Notes under the pieces: model-generated
Seen by the model: only the letters and a program-made list of their open reading frames with translations
The model's database searches: none
Told to the model about the DNA's origin: nothing
Made by a program: the position numbers and the translations under genes
Shown here: in pieces, positions 42,781-53,038 of the stretch
Numbering within the stretch: position 1 is the first letter of the stretch
Layout of the letters: each line of letters opens with the position of its first letter
NCBI GenBank assembly: GCA_002967695.1
Contig: PUHN01000010.1
Span: 27,104 to 91,103 of the forward strand
Direction of reading: 5' to 3'
DNA from: Rhodobacteraceae bacterium WD3A24
GTDB taxonomy: Bacteria; Pseudomonadota; Alphaproteobacteria; Rhodobacterales; Rhodobacteraceae
DNA: 64,000 nt

Positions 42781-45700
42781 TCAGGCGTCGTTTTCGGGGG
42801 GCTCGGCCGTCGCCTTCGCGGCCAGGTCGCGGGCGATGGCGAAGGCGCCGCGAATCTTGTCCTTCTCGCGCGTCCAGTCGCGGCGCACCACGATCTTGTT
42901 GTCCTTGATCTTCGCCAGGCCGTTCTGTTCCTGCACGAACTCGACGAGCCCGGCGGGGTTGGCGAAGCTGTCATTGTGGAACTGAATCGTCGCGCCCTTG
43001 GGCCCGCCGTCGAGCCTTGCGATGCCGGCGCGCTTGCACATCGCCTTGATGCGCACCACCAGAAGCAGGGTGTTGACCTCCTTGGGCAGCTCGCCGAAGC
43101 GGTCGATCAGCTCGGCGGCGAAGCCTTCCAGCTCGACCTTGGTGGTCAGATCGGCAAGCCGGCGGTAAAGCCCCAGCCGCACGTCGAGGTCGGGGACGTA
43201 ATCATGCGGGATCAGCACCGGCACGCCCAGATTGATCTGCGGCGACCAGTCGCCGTCGCCCTCGGGCAGCCCGGCCGCCTCGCCCGAGCGAATCCGCGCG
43301 ATCATGTCCTCGAGCATCGACTGGTAGAGCTCATAGCCCACCTCGCGGATGTGGCCTGACTGCTCTTCGCCCAGAAGATTGCCGGCACCGCGCAGGTCCA
43401 TGTCCTGGCTGGCAAGGTTGAAACCCGCGCCGAGGCTGTCGAGGCTGCCCAGAAGCCGCAGACGCTTCTGCGCGCCGGGCGTGAGCGGCGCGCGCGGCTT
43501 CGTCGTCAGATAGGCGTAGGCGCGGGTCTTCGCGCGCCCCACCCGGCCGCGGATCTGATAGAGCTGCGCCAGCCCCAGCATGTCGGCGCGGTGGATGACC
43601 ATCGTGTTGGCGGTGGGGATGTCGAGCCCCGATTCCACGATGGTGGTGGCCAGCAACACATCGTACTTGCCGTCGTAAAAGGCGTTCATCCTGTCGTCGA
43701 GCTGGCCGGCGGGCATCTGGCCATGGGCCACCACATAGCTGACCTCGGGCACCTGTTCGCGCAGGAATTCCTCCATCTCGGGCAAATCGCTGATGCGCGG
43801 GACGACGAAGAAGGATTGCCCGCCGCGATAGTGCTCGCGCAGGAGCGCCTCGCGGATGGTCACCGCGTCGAATTCGCTGACATAGGTGCGGATCGACAGC
43901 CGGTCGACCGGCGGCGTGCCGATCACCGACAGCTCCCGCACACCCGACAGCGAAAGCTGCAGCGTGCGCGGGATCGGCGTCGCCGTCAGGGTGAGCACAT
44001 GGACATCCGAGCGCAGCTGCTTGAGCCGCTCCTTGTGGGTGACGCCGAAATGCTGCTCCTCGTCGATGACCAGCAGGCCGAGATCGCGAAACTTCACCCC
44101 CCTGGCCAGAAGCGCATGCGTGCCGATGACGATATCGACCGATCCGTCGGCGAGCCCCGCGCGCGTCTCGGACGCCACCCGCGATGGAATAAAGCGCGAC
44201 AACTGCCTGATCTTGATAGGAAAACCCCGAAACCGCTCGGCAAAGCTCTGGGCGTGCTGGCGCGCGAGCAGCGTCGTCGGCGCGATCACCGCGACCTGCG
44301 CGCCCGACATCGCCGCGACAAAGGCCGCGCGCATCGCCACCTCGGTCTTGCCGAAGCCGACATCCCCGACCACCAGACGGTCCATCGGCGTGCCCGATTG
44401 CAGATCCTCGAGCACGTCGGCAATCGCGGAAAGCTGGTCGTCGGTCTCCTGATAGGGAAAGCGGGCGGCGAAGCTGTCCCACATCCCCTCGGGCGGGGTC
44501 ATGACCCGGCCCTTGCGCAGCTTGCGCTCGGCGGCCACCCGGATCAGCCGGTCGGCCATCTCGCGGATGCGTTCCTTCAGCCGCGCCTTGCGGGCCTGCC
44601 ACGCGCCGCTGCCGAGCTTGTCGAGAAGGCCCTCCTCATGGCCGAAGCGGCTGAGCAGCTCGATATTCTCGACCGGCAGGAACAGCCGGTCGCCGCCGGC
44701 ATATTCCAACGCGATGCATTCATGCGGCGCGCCCATCGCCGAAATCGTCTCGAGGCCGGTATAACGGCCCACACCGTGATCGGCATGCACGACCAGATCG
44801 CCCGGTGAAAGTGCCTGAGCCTCGGTCAGGAAGTTCTCGGCCTTGCGGCGTTTTTTCGGGCGCCGGATCAGGCGGTCGCCGAGCACGTCCTGCTCGGATA
44901 TCACCGTCAGGCCCGGCGCCTCGAAGCCGTGTTCAAGCGGCCAGACAGCAAGATAGACACCGCCCGCGCCGGCCTCGGGCAGCGCGCGCGCATCGCCGAT
45001 CAGCCCGGCCACGGGCGTGTCCTCATCCTCCAGCAATCCGCGCAGGCGGTTGCGCGCGCCATCGGAGTAGCTGGCCACGACCACGGGGCCAGCCTTGCGC
45101 CGCGCTTCAATATGCTCCGCCAGAGCACTGAATATATTTATTTTTTCCTGCTGCCTCTCGGGCGCAAAGTTGCGCCCGATGCGACCGCCGGCATCCAGAA
45201 CACCTGGCCCCGTCGCCTTTGGCAGGGGCGACAGCCGGATCAGCCGGCGCGGGGCCACCGCCTCGGCCCAGGCGTCGTCGTCGAGATAGAGCAGATCGGG
45301 CGGGCATGGCTTGTAGATACTGCCCGCCCGGCCCTTGGCCTGCATCGCCCCGCGGCGGGCGTCGTACTGCTCGCTGATCGTCTCCCAGCGCACCAGCCGC
45401 GCGGCATCGACCTGATCGTCGAGCATGACGCTCGCGCCGGGCAGATAGTCGAACAGTGTCTCCAGCCGCTCGTGGAAGAAGGGCAGCCAGTGCTCCATTC
45501 CCGCCTGCTTGCGCCCGGCGCTGACGGCCTCGTAGAGCGGATCGTCACTGCCCGCCGCGCCGAACTCGGCCCTGTAGGCCTGGCGGAAGCGGGTAATCGC
45601 GGCGTCGTCGAGGATGACCTCGGAGACGGGCGCCAGTTCCACCCTGTCCAGCCGCTCGGTCGTGCGCTGGCTGGCCGGGTCGAAGCGGCGGATGCCGTCG

Positions 45701-46263
45701 AGCACGTCGCCGAAGAGATCGAGCCGCACCGGCCCGCCCTCGCCCGGCGGGAAGATATCAATGATGCCCCCGCGCACGGCATAGTCGCCCGGCTCGGTCA
45801 CCGTCGCGGTCTGGGAAAAGCCCATCCTGACCAGAAAGTCGCGCAGCGCGGCCTCGTCGATCCGCTCGCCCTTCCGGGCGCGGAATGAGGCGGCGCGCAG
45901 CACTTCGCGCGCGGGCACGCGCTGGGTGGCGGCGTTGAGCGTGGTCAACAGGACGAACCGGCCCGGCACGCCGTGGGTCAGCGCCGCCAGCGTGGCCATG
46001 CGCGCGGCCTCGACCTCCGGATTGGGCGAGACGCGGTCATAGGGCAGGCAGTCCCAGGCCGGAAAGGTCAGCACCACCACCTCGGGCGCGAAGAAATCGA
46101 GCGCCCGCGCCATCGCGTCGAGCCGCCTGTCGTCGCGGGCGACATGAATGACCGCGCCCTCGGCGCGGGAGAGCTCGTCGGCCAAGAGCCGCGCGTCGAA
46201 GCCCTCGGGCGCGCCGCCGAGGGTGATATGGCCCGCGGGCCCTGGGGTCTTTCCATCCGGCAT
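42781..46263 (-). CDS. mfd: Transcription-repair coupling factor
   Basis: It removes RNA polymerase stalled at DNA lesions and recruits UvrA. It is 1160 residues. The UvrB-like N-terminal part includes FPAWDCLPYDRVSPNPEV. The RNA-polymerase-interacting module contains LSPGDLVVHADHGVGRY. The helicase has Walker A GDVGFGKTEVAMRAAF, the DEEQHFGV box and the TRG motif near ATTIVESGLDIPTANT. The C-terminal D7 domain follows. ATG 46263 with AGGTGAG is preferred to GTG 46272. A short AT-rich codon run (45127-45150) lies in a linker. It is convergent with the MFS gene. Confidence 0.96.
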   Translation of the reverse strand: MPDGKTPGPAGHITLGGAPEGFDARLLADELSRAEGAVIHVARDDRRLDAMARALDFFAPEVVVLTFPAWDCLPYDRVSPNPEVEAARMATLAALTHGVPGRFVLLTTLNAATQRVPAREVLRAASFRARKGERIDEAALRDFLVRMGFSQTATVTEPGDYAVRGGIIDIFPPGEGGPVRLDLFGDVLDGIRRFDPASQRTTERLDRVELAPVSEVILDDAAITRFRQAYRAEFGAAGSDDPLYEAVSAGRKQAGMEHWLPFFHERLETLFDYLPGASVMLDDQVDAARLVRWETISEQYDARRGAMQAKGRAGSIYKPCPPDLLYLDDDAWAEAVAPRRLIRLSPLPKATGPGVLDAGGRIGRNFAPERQQEKINIFSALAEHIEARRKAGPVVVASYSDGARNRLRGLLEDEDTPVAGLIGDARALPEAGAGGVYLAVWPLEHGFEAPGLTVISEQDVLGDRLIRRPKKRRKAENFLTEAQALSPGDLVVHADHGVGRYTGLETISAMGAPHECIALEYAGGDRLFLPVENIELLSRFGHEEGLLDKLGSGAWQARKARLKERIREMADRLIRVAAERKLRKGRVMTPPEGMWDSFAARFPYQETDDQLSAIADVLEDLQSGTPMDRLVVGDVGFGKTEVAMRAAFVAAMSGAQVAVIAPTTLLARQHAQSFAERFRGFPIKIRQLSRFIPSRVASETRAGLADGSVDIVIGTHALLARGVKFRDLGLLVIDEEQHFGVTHKERLKQLRSDVHVLTLTATPIPRTLQLSLSGVRELSVIGTPPVDRLSIRTYVSEFDAVTIREALLREHYRGGQSFFVVPRISDLPEMEEFLREQVPEVSYVVAHGQMPAGQLDDRMNAFYDGKYDVLLATTIVESGLDIPTANTMVIHRADMLGLAQLYQIRGRVGRAKTRAYAYLTTKPRAPLTPGAQKRLRLLGSLDSLGAGFNLASQDMDLRGAGNLLGEEQSGHIREVGYELYQSMLEDMIARIRSGEAAGLPEGDGDWSPQINLGVPVLIPHDYVPDLDVRLGLYRRLADLTTKVELEGFAAELIDRFGELPKEVNTLLLVVRIKAMCKRAGIARLDGGPKGATIQFHNDSFANPAGLVEFVQEQNGLAKIKDNKIVVRRDWTREKDKIRGAFAIARDLAAKATAEPPENDA

Positions 46264-46313
46264 GGCGCTCACCTATCGGCACGGACGGCGATGTCAAGCA
46301 GCCAGCTCCAGCT

Positions 46314-46841
46314 TCAGCCGCCCAGCACGCCCAGGCTGAGATTGCGCCACATCCCCCACATCGAGGTGATGAAGATCGCGATCACGCCGATTGCCTGAAT
46401 CCAGAACCTGTAGCGCGCGAGCAGGCGACAGAGCGCCTCGCCCTCGGGTGCCTCGGCCTCGATCCGGGCGGCCAGACGGATGCTCATCCCCCCCACGAGG
46501 GCCGAGGGGGCCAGCATCAGGAACACAGCCTGACAGAACTCGACATCGTAGACGAAGCCCAGCAGCCCGAGCGTGGTCAGAACCAGCGCCGTGAAGCCGA
46601 CGAGCCATGGCCCCGCGGCGCGCGCGATATGCATGCGGCGGCGGACGTGAATGCGCACCAGATCGGCCAGATCCGCGGCGGCCTGCCCGCCGCGCCGTCG
46701 GGCGCGGATAACCATGTCGAACGGCACCCCGAGTATCCAGTGGCTCAGCGACGACCACAGCACCGCCAGCGCGATCCAGTACCAAAGGTTCGAGAAGGAT
46801 CGCATGTCGATCAGTTCGACGACGTTTTCATACCATTGCAA
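46314..46841 (-). CDS. Putative component of SufBCD complex (membrane protein)
   Basis: A 175-residue inner-membrane protein. The diagnostic opening YENVVELIDMRSFSNLWYWIALAVLWSSLSHWILGVP is known in Rhodobacteraceae genomes under this name, though the function has no firm experimental basis known to me. About four hydrophobic segments follow. I prefer a TTG start at 46841, because GAGGTGG lies 4 bp before it and the protein then begins just ahead of the conserved part. An ATG at 46871 adds ten residues and has no good ribosome site. It is divergent from hemB. Confidence 0.72.
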   Translation of the reverse strand: MQWYENVVELIDMRSFSNLWYWIALAVLWSSLSHWILGVPFDMVIRARRRGGQAAADLADLVRIHVRRRMHIARAAGPWLVGFTALVLTTLGLLGFVYDVEFCQAVFLMLAPSALVGGMSIRLAARIEAEAPEGEALCRLLARYRFWIQAIGVIAIFITSMWGMWRNLSLGVLGG

Positions 46842-46963
46842 GAGGCCACCTCGCCTGCCGGTTTCGCGCATGTCCGTCGCACGGCCTTCAATGCCCAGCC
46901 TTGAGGCCGGGCGCAAGCCGTGGCACGAGGGCAGTGGTCACGTCGCCCGAACGGAGAGCCCCG

Positions 46964-47965
<1,002 letters not shown>

Positions 47966-48087
47966 CGGCGCGCGGCGGCGAAGTCTTGCCGGGCGGCGCC
48001 GCGCCGGCGGCAGGCCGGTGACAGCGAGGACGAAGTCGCGTAGTATAGGCACAGAAACCGGCGGCAAGCCGGAGAAACGACACGGAT

Positions 48088-48663
48088 ATGAGGCACGAGA
48101 TGAGCGGTTATTCAAGGCGCTGGGTGCTTGGCGGCACGGGCGCGGCGCTACTGACGGGGCTGGGCGCCTGCGGCAATCCGATCGGCGGCGCGGGGCCGGA
48201 GCGGCTCGACGCGCGCGTGGACGCGACGCGTGACTTCCTGCGAGACACCTATCCCGGCACCGAGGAGCTTTTCGAGGATGCCGAGGGCATCCTCTACATC
48301 CCCGTCGTCACCGAGGCGGGATTCGGCTTTGGCGGGGCCTATGGGCGCGGGGCGCTGCGCATCGACGACGTCACGGTGGATTATTATTCGGCAACCCGCG
48401 CGAGCTTCGGCCTGCAGATCGGCGCGCAGCAATACGCGCATGCGCTGTTTTTCATGACCGAGGAAGCCCTGCGCGACTTCCGCACCTCCCCCGGCTGGGC
48501 GGTGGGCGCCGAAATGCGCTATGCCACGCCCGACCGGGGCGGGGCGATCCGCGCCGAGACGACAACGCAGATGGCCCCGGTCATCGCACTGGTGTTCGGC
48601 CAGTCGGGGCTCATCGCGGGGGCCTCGCTCGCCGGGGTGAAATACACGCGCATCATTCCCTGA
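48088..48663 (+). CDS. SYLF-domain (YSC84-like) lipoprotein
   Basis: A 191-residue exported protein. The leader contains a twin-arginine motif (YSRRWVLGGTG) and a lipobox (LGAC), so a Tat-exported lipoprotein is likely. The SYLF domain follows with AEGILYIPVVTEAGFGFGGAYGRGAL and the end GLIAGASLAGVKYTRI. In other organisms this domain binds lipids. ATG 48100 (MSGYSRRW) is an alternative start. It stands alone between hemB and the convergent dehydrogenase gene. Confidence 0.82.
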   Translation: MRHEMSGYSRRWVLGGTGAALLTGLGACGNPIGGAGPERLDARVDATRDFLRDTYPGTEELFEDAEGILYIPVVTEAGFGFGGAYGRGALRIDDVTVDYYSATRASFGLQIGAQQYAHALFFMTEEALRDFRTSPGWAVGAEMRYATPDRGGAIRAETTTQMAPVIALVFGQSGLIAGASLAGVKYTRIIP

Positions 48664-48701
48664 GGATGGCCGCGGGCCGCGCAGGCGCGGCCCGGCGGGC
48701 C

Positions 48702-49589
48702 TCAGGCCTCGCCGGCCCGGTCGATCGCGCGCAGGCGCGCGATCAGGCTCGACGTGTCCCAGCGCCCGCCGCCCAGCTTCTGGACATCCTTGTAGAACTG
48801 GTCGACCAGCGCGGTGACCGGCAGGCTCGCGCCGTTTTCGTCGGCGGTGTCGAGGCAGATTCCCAGATCCTTGCGCATCCAGTCCACCGCAAAGCCGAAA
48901 TCGAACTTGTCGTCGAGCATCGTCTCGTAGCGGTTGTTCATCTGCCACGAGCCGGCCGCGCCCTGGCTGATGACCTCGACGACCGCGCGGCCGTCGAGCC
49001 CGGCCCGGTCGGCGAAGTGCAGCGCCTCGGACAGGCCCTGGACAAGCCCGGCGATGGCGATCTGGTTGGCCATCTTGGTCATCTGCCCCGCGCCGGACTC
49101 GCCGATGCGGCGGCAGATCTTGGCGTAGGCGTCGATGACGGGCTCGGCGCGCTCATAGGCGGCCTTGTCGCCGCCGCACATCACCGAAAGCTGGCCGTTC
49201 TCGGCGCCGGCCTGCCCGCCCGAGATCGGCGCGTCCACGAAGGCGACGCCGCGCTCGGAGGCGGCGAGGTTCATCTCGCGCGTGACCTTGGCCGAAACGG
49301 TGGTGTGATCGACGAAGATGCTGCCCTCGTCCATGCCGGCAAGGGCGCCCTCGTCTCCGGTGCACACGGCGCGCAGATCGTCGTCGTTGCCCACGCAGGC
49401 CATCACGAACGCGGCACCCCGCGCCGCCTCGGCGGGCGTCGCGGCCATCGCGCCGCCGTTCTCGGAGACCCATTTCTCGGCCTTCGAGCGGGTGCGGTTG
49501 TAGACCGTCACCTCGTGGCCGGCCCGCGCCAGATGCGCCGCCATCGGGTAGCCCATGACGCCCAGTCCCAGAAATGCCAGTTTCGCCAT
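48702..49589 (-). CDS. 3-hydroxyisobutyrate-dehydrogenase-family oxidoreductase
   Basis: A beta-hydroxyacid dehydrogenase of 295 residues, NAD(P)-dependent. The Rossmann motif is FLGLGVMGYPMAAHL (5-19). The substrate-binding FVDAPISGGQAGAENGQLSVMCGG is family-typical, as is the catalytic Lys in GQMTKMANQIAIAG. Members act on 3-hydroxyisobutyrate, tartronate semialdehyde or 6-phosphogluconate-like acids, and the exact substrate is open. It starts at ATG 49589 and diverges from the penicillin-acylase-family gene by 83 bp. Confidence 0.85.
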   Translation of the reverse strand: MAKLAFLGLGVMGYPMAAHLARAGHEVTVYNRTRSKAEKWVSENGGAMAATPAEAARGAAFVMACVGNDDDLRAVCTGDEGALAGMDEGSIFVDHTTVSAKVTREMNLAASERGVAFVDAPISGGQAGAENGQLSVMCGGDKAAYERAEPVIDAYAKICRRIGESGAGQMTKMANQIAIAGLVQGLSEALHFADRAGLDGRAVVEVISQGAAGSWQMNNRYETMLDDKFDFGFAVDWMRKDLGICLDTADENGASLPVTALVDQFYKDVQKLGGGRWDTSSLIARLRAIDRAGEA

Positions 49590-49672
49590 GTCGATCTCCC
49601 CTCATGCGTTGTAAGTCGGCGACGTCCATTCTACCTACCCGCTGAGCAGACACCGTCAACATCAGGCCCCCA

Positions 49673-52150
49673 ATGATTACCGCGTTTCGCTGGCTACTGC
49701 GGCTTTTTTTCGGGCTGGCGTTGCTGATCGCGGTGGTGTCGGTGCTGGGCTATTATTTCCTCTCGCGCTCGCTTCCCGATTACGACGCCGATTTCACCGT
49801 GGAGGGCATCAACGGGGGAATCGAGATTCTGCGCAACTCCGACAATGTCCCGCACATCTTCGCCGAGGCGGACGAGGACGTCTTTTTCGGGCTGGGATTC
49901 GCGCATGCCCAGGACCGGCTGTGGCAGATGACGCTGTTGCGGCGCACCGCGCAGGGGCGGCTGTCGGAGGTCTTCGGCGCGCGCACGCTGGAGACCGACG
50001 AGATGATGCGCCGCCTCGATCTCTACGGGCTGGCCTCGGAATCGGTCGAGGCGCAGGACGCCGAGACCCGCGCCGCGCTCGAAGCCTATGCACGCGGGGT
50101 CAATGCCTGGGTGCGGCAGGTCAATGAGGGGGCTCTGGGCCGCGGCGCGCCCGAATTCTTCGTTTTCTCCAACGAGATCGCCTTCTGGCAGCCGGCCGAT
50201 TCCCTCGCGGTTCTCAAGCTGCTCGCGGTGCAACTTTCGGGCCAGCTGGAAAACGAGGTGCTGCGGGCGCGGCTGGCCCTGCTGACCGACGATGACCGCC
50301 ACCGCGACCTGATGCCCGTCGATGACGGGCCGGGCATCGCCGCCCTGCCCGATTTCGCCGCCCTGTTTCCCGAGCTGCGCCCCGACGACACCCCGCTGCG
50401 CACCGCGGGGGGGTCGTTTTCGCCTTTTGCCCGGCGCGGCTTCGAAGGCGCCTCCAACGCCTGGGCGGCCACCCCCGAGCGGGCGGCGGCGGGCGGCGCG
50501 CTTCTGGCCAACGACCCGCATCTGGAGTTCTCCGCGCCGGTGATGTGGTATCTCGCCCGACTCGAGCTTTCCACGGGCGGGGTGATCGGCGCGACCATCC
50601 CCGGCATTCCGGCGGTCCTGGCCGGCCGCAGCGAAGATCTCGGCTGGGGGCTGACCTCGTCCTATCTCGACGATCAGGATCTGTTCATCGAACGGCTCGA
50701 CCCGGAGAATCCAGAACGCTACCTGACCCCCGATGGCTGGGCCGAATTCGAGACGCGCCGCTCCATCATCCGCGTCGCCGACGGTGCGCCACGCACCTAC
50801 ACCCTGCGCTGGAGCGAAAACGGCCCCGTCCTGCCGGGCCGGCACATGGATGTCGGCTCGGTCACGCCGCCGGGCCATGTCGCGACGCTGGCCTGGACGG
50901 TGCTCGACGGCCAGGACACCACGATGACGGCGATCCTGCGGATGATGCAGGCCCGCGGAATCGAGGCCGCGCTGGAGGCCGGAGAACTCTACGTGGCGCC
51001 CTCGCAGAACATCGTGCTCAGCGACGGCGAGCGGATCGCGATGCAGATGGTCGGCGCCGCACCGCGCCGCGACGCCGATCACGAGACCCGCGGCCGCATG
51101 CCCAGCCCCGGCTGGCGCGAGCGCAACCGCTGGCAGGGGATGCTGCCCTATTCCTCAAACCCGCGTTTTCTCGACCCCGAAAGCGGCATACTGGGCAACA
51201 CCAACAACAAGCCGCTCGACCGGCCCTTTCCACTGCATGTCAGCTACGACTGGGGCGATACCCACCGCATCCGGCGCTGGACGCGGCTGATGAGCGCGCG
51301 CGAGGTCCATACCCGCGACAGCTTCATCGAGGCCCAGCTCGACACCGTCAGCCCCGCCGCGCGCGCCCTGCTGCCGCTGATCGCGGCCGATCTGTGGTAC
51401 AGCGGCGAGCCCGCCCCCGCGGGCACGCCCGAGCGGCTGCGCCAGCGCGCGCTCGACCTGCTGGCCGAGTGGAACGGCGAGATGAACGAGCACCTGCCCG
51501 AGCCGCTGATCTACGCCGCGTGGATGCGCCACCTGCAGCAGCGCCTGATCCGCGACGAGCTCGGCCCGCTGGCCGGGGAGTTCGCACAGGTATCGCCGGC
51601 CTTCCTCGAACGGGTGTTTCGCGACACCGACGGCGCGGCGGCCTGGTGCAATGTCGTCCAGTCCGCCGCCGACGAGACCTGCACCGAGATCGCCCGCGAC
51701 GCGCTGGACGCGGCGTTGCTGTGGCTTAGCGAACGCTTCGGCGGCGATCCCGAAAGCTGGCGCTGGGGCGATCTCCATCAGGCCGCCCATGACCACACCG
51801 TTCTGGGGCAGGTGCCGATGCTGCGCTATGCCGTCAACATCCGCCAGTCCACCAGCGGCGGCGACACCACGCTGATGCGCGGGCTCACCCGCGGGCGGGG
51901 CGAGAACCCGTTTCTCAACATTCACGGCGCGGGGTATCGCGGTGTCTATGATTTCGCCGATCCCGACAGCTCGGTCTTCATCACCTCCACCGGCCAGTCG
52001 GGACACCCGCTCAGCCGCCATTACGACGATCTGGGCGAGCGCTGGCGGCGCGGCGAATACATCCCCATGTCGCTCGATCCCGATCTCGCCCGCGCCGGCG
52101 CGGTCGGCGTGACGCGGCTGACCCCGGCCGCGGCGCCCCCGCGGCAATAG
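49673..52150 (+). CDS. Penicillin acylase family protein
   Basis: An Ntn-hydrolase precursor of 825 residues that is normally cut into two chains with loss of a spacer. The new N-terminal nucleophile is Ser261 in GFEGASNAWAATPE. The conserved region around GGALLANDPHLEFSAPVMWYLARLE and the Asn-containing ILGNTNNKPLDRPFP follow. An N-terminal hydrophobic segment (residues 5-30, LLRLFFGLALLIAVVSVLGYYFL) probably anchors it in the inner membrane, with the rest in the periplasm. Substrates of such proteins include beta-lactams and acyl-homoserine lactones; none can be chosen here. Confidence 0.88.
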   Translation: MITAFRWLLRLFFGLALLIAVVSVLGYYFLSRSLPDYDADFTVEGINGGIEILRNSDNVPHIFAEADEDVFFGLGFAHAQDRLWQMTLLRRTAQGRLSEVFGARTLETDEMMRRLDLYGLASESVEAQDAETRAALEAYARGVNAWVRQVNEGALGRGAPEFFVFSNEIAFWQPADSLAVLKLLAVQLSGQLENEVLRARLALLTDDDRHRDLMPVDDGPGIAALPDFAALFPELRPDDTPLRTAGGSFSPFARRGFEGASNAWAATPERAAAGGALLANDPHLEFSAPVMWYLARLELSTGGVIGATIPGIPAVLAGRSEDLGWGLTSSYLDDQDLFIERLDPENPERYLTPDGWAEFETRRSIIRVADGAPRTYTLRWSENGPVLPGRHMDVGSVTPPGHVATLAWTVLDGQDTTMTAILRMMQARGIEAALEAGELYVAPSQNIVLSDGERIAMQMVGAAPRRDADHETRGRMPSPGWRERNRWQGMLPYSSNPRFLDPESGILGNTNNKPLDRPFPLHVSYDWGDTHRIRRWTRLMSAREVHTRDSFIEAQLDTVSPAARALLPLIAADLWYSGEPAPAGTPERLRQRALDLLAEWNGEMNEHLPEPLIYAAWMRHLQQRLIRDELGPLAGEFAQVSPAFLERVFRDTDGAAAWCNVVQSAADETCTEIARDALDAALLWLSERFGGDPESWRWGDLHQAAHDHTVLGQVPMLRYAVNIRQSTSGGDTTLMRGLTRGRGENPFLNIHGAGYRGVYDFADPDSSVFITSTGQSGHPLSRHYDDLGERWRRGEYIPMSLDPDLARAGAVGVTRLTPAAAPPRQ

Positions 52151-52243
52151 GCACGCCCGGCCGGGCATTCGCACGCGCAGTGTTGCGAATATCTGGCTCT
52201 TCGATATTGCGGGCGGCGGCCCGAACTTCGCGAGGCACATGCG

Positions 52244-53026
52244 GTGGAACAGATCAATCCGGTTCTTCTCGGCTTTCTGGGCAGCCTGCTGGCGGGGCTG
52301 ATGACGGGCGCGGGGGCGCTGCCGGTCCTTCTGGGGCGCATACCGGGCCGGGCGGCGCGCGACGCCTCGCTTGGGTTTGCCGCGGGGGTCATGCTGTCGG
52401 CATCGTTCTTCTCGCTCATCCTCCCCGCGCTCGAGTCGGCGGCCGATCGCCATGGCGACGGCGCGCTGCCGGCGCTGATCGTGGTGGTGTCGATCCTCGT
52501 GGGGATGGGGGCGGTCGCCCTGCTCAACGACTATCTCCCGCACGAGCATTTCAGCACCGGCCGCGAGGGCCCCGACCCCGCCGCCCTGCGCCGCATCTGG
52601 CTGTTCATCACCGCCATCACCATCCACAACTTCCCCGAGGGGCTCGCCGTCGGGGTGGGATTCGGTGCCGACGGGCTGTCGGGGGGCATGCCCCTGGCCG
52701 TCGGGATCGGGTTGCAGAACGCGCCCGAGGGCCTCGCCGTCGCCGTGGCGCTGCTGGGCGAGGGCTATGGCAGGACACGCTCGGTGCTCATCGCCACGCT
52801 GACGGGGCTGGTCGAGCCGCTCGGCGGCCTGCTCGGCGCGGGCGTCGTCACGGTCTCGCAGCCCCTTCTGCCCTGGGGGCTGGCCTTTGCCGCGGGGGCA
52901 ATGCTCTATGTCATCAGCCACGAGATCATCCCCGAGACGCACCGCTCGGGAAACCAGAACAAGGCCACCGCCGGGCTGGCGATCGGGCTGACGGTGATGC
53001 TGTTTCTCGACGTCTGGCTGGGCTGA
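52244..53026 (+). CDS. ZIP-family divalent metal transporter
   Basis: A 260-residue inner-membrane carrier, probably for Zn2+ or other divalent metals. Helix IV is ITAITIHNFPEGLAVGVGFG and helix V is GIGLQNAPEGLAVAVALL, the two metal-binding helices of ZIP proteins. ISHEIIPETH near the end is also typical. The start is GTG 52244 with GAGG 9 bp before; an ATG just upstream is out of frame. It is convergent with hflX, 12 bp apart. Confidence 0.9.
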   Translation: MEQINPVLLGFLGSLLAGLMTGAGALPVLLGRIPGRAARDASLGFAAGVMLSASFFSLILPALESAADRHGDGALPALIVVVSILVGMGAVALLNDYLPHEHFSTGREGPDPAALRRIWLFITAITIHNFPEGLAVGVGFGADGLSGGMPLAVGIGLQNAPEGLAVAVALLGEGYGRTRSVLIATLTGLVEPLGGLLGAGVVTVSQPLLPWGLAFAAGAMLYVISHEIIPETHRSGNQNKATAGLAIGLTVMLFLDVWLG

Positions 53027-53038
53027 GGCGCGCGGACG

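Noticed and set aside
52151..52243. Terminator after the penicillin-acylase-family gene (GCCCGGCCGGGC palindrome)
   Set aside because: The palindrome has no loop and no T-run, and such GC palindromes are expected by chance in this composition.
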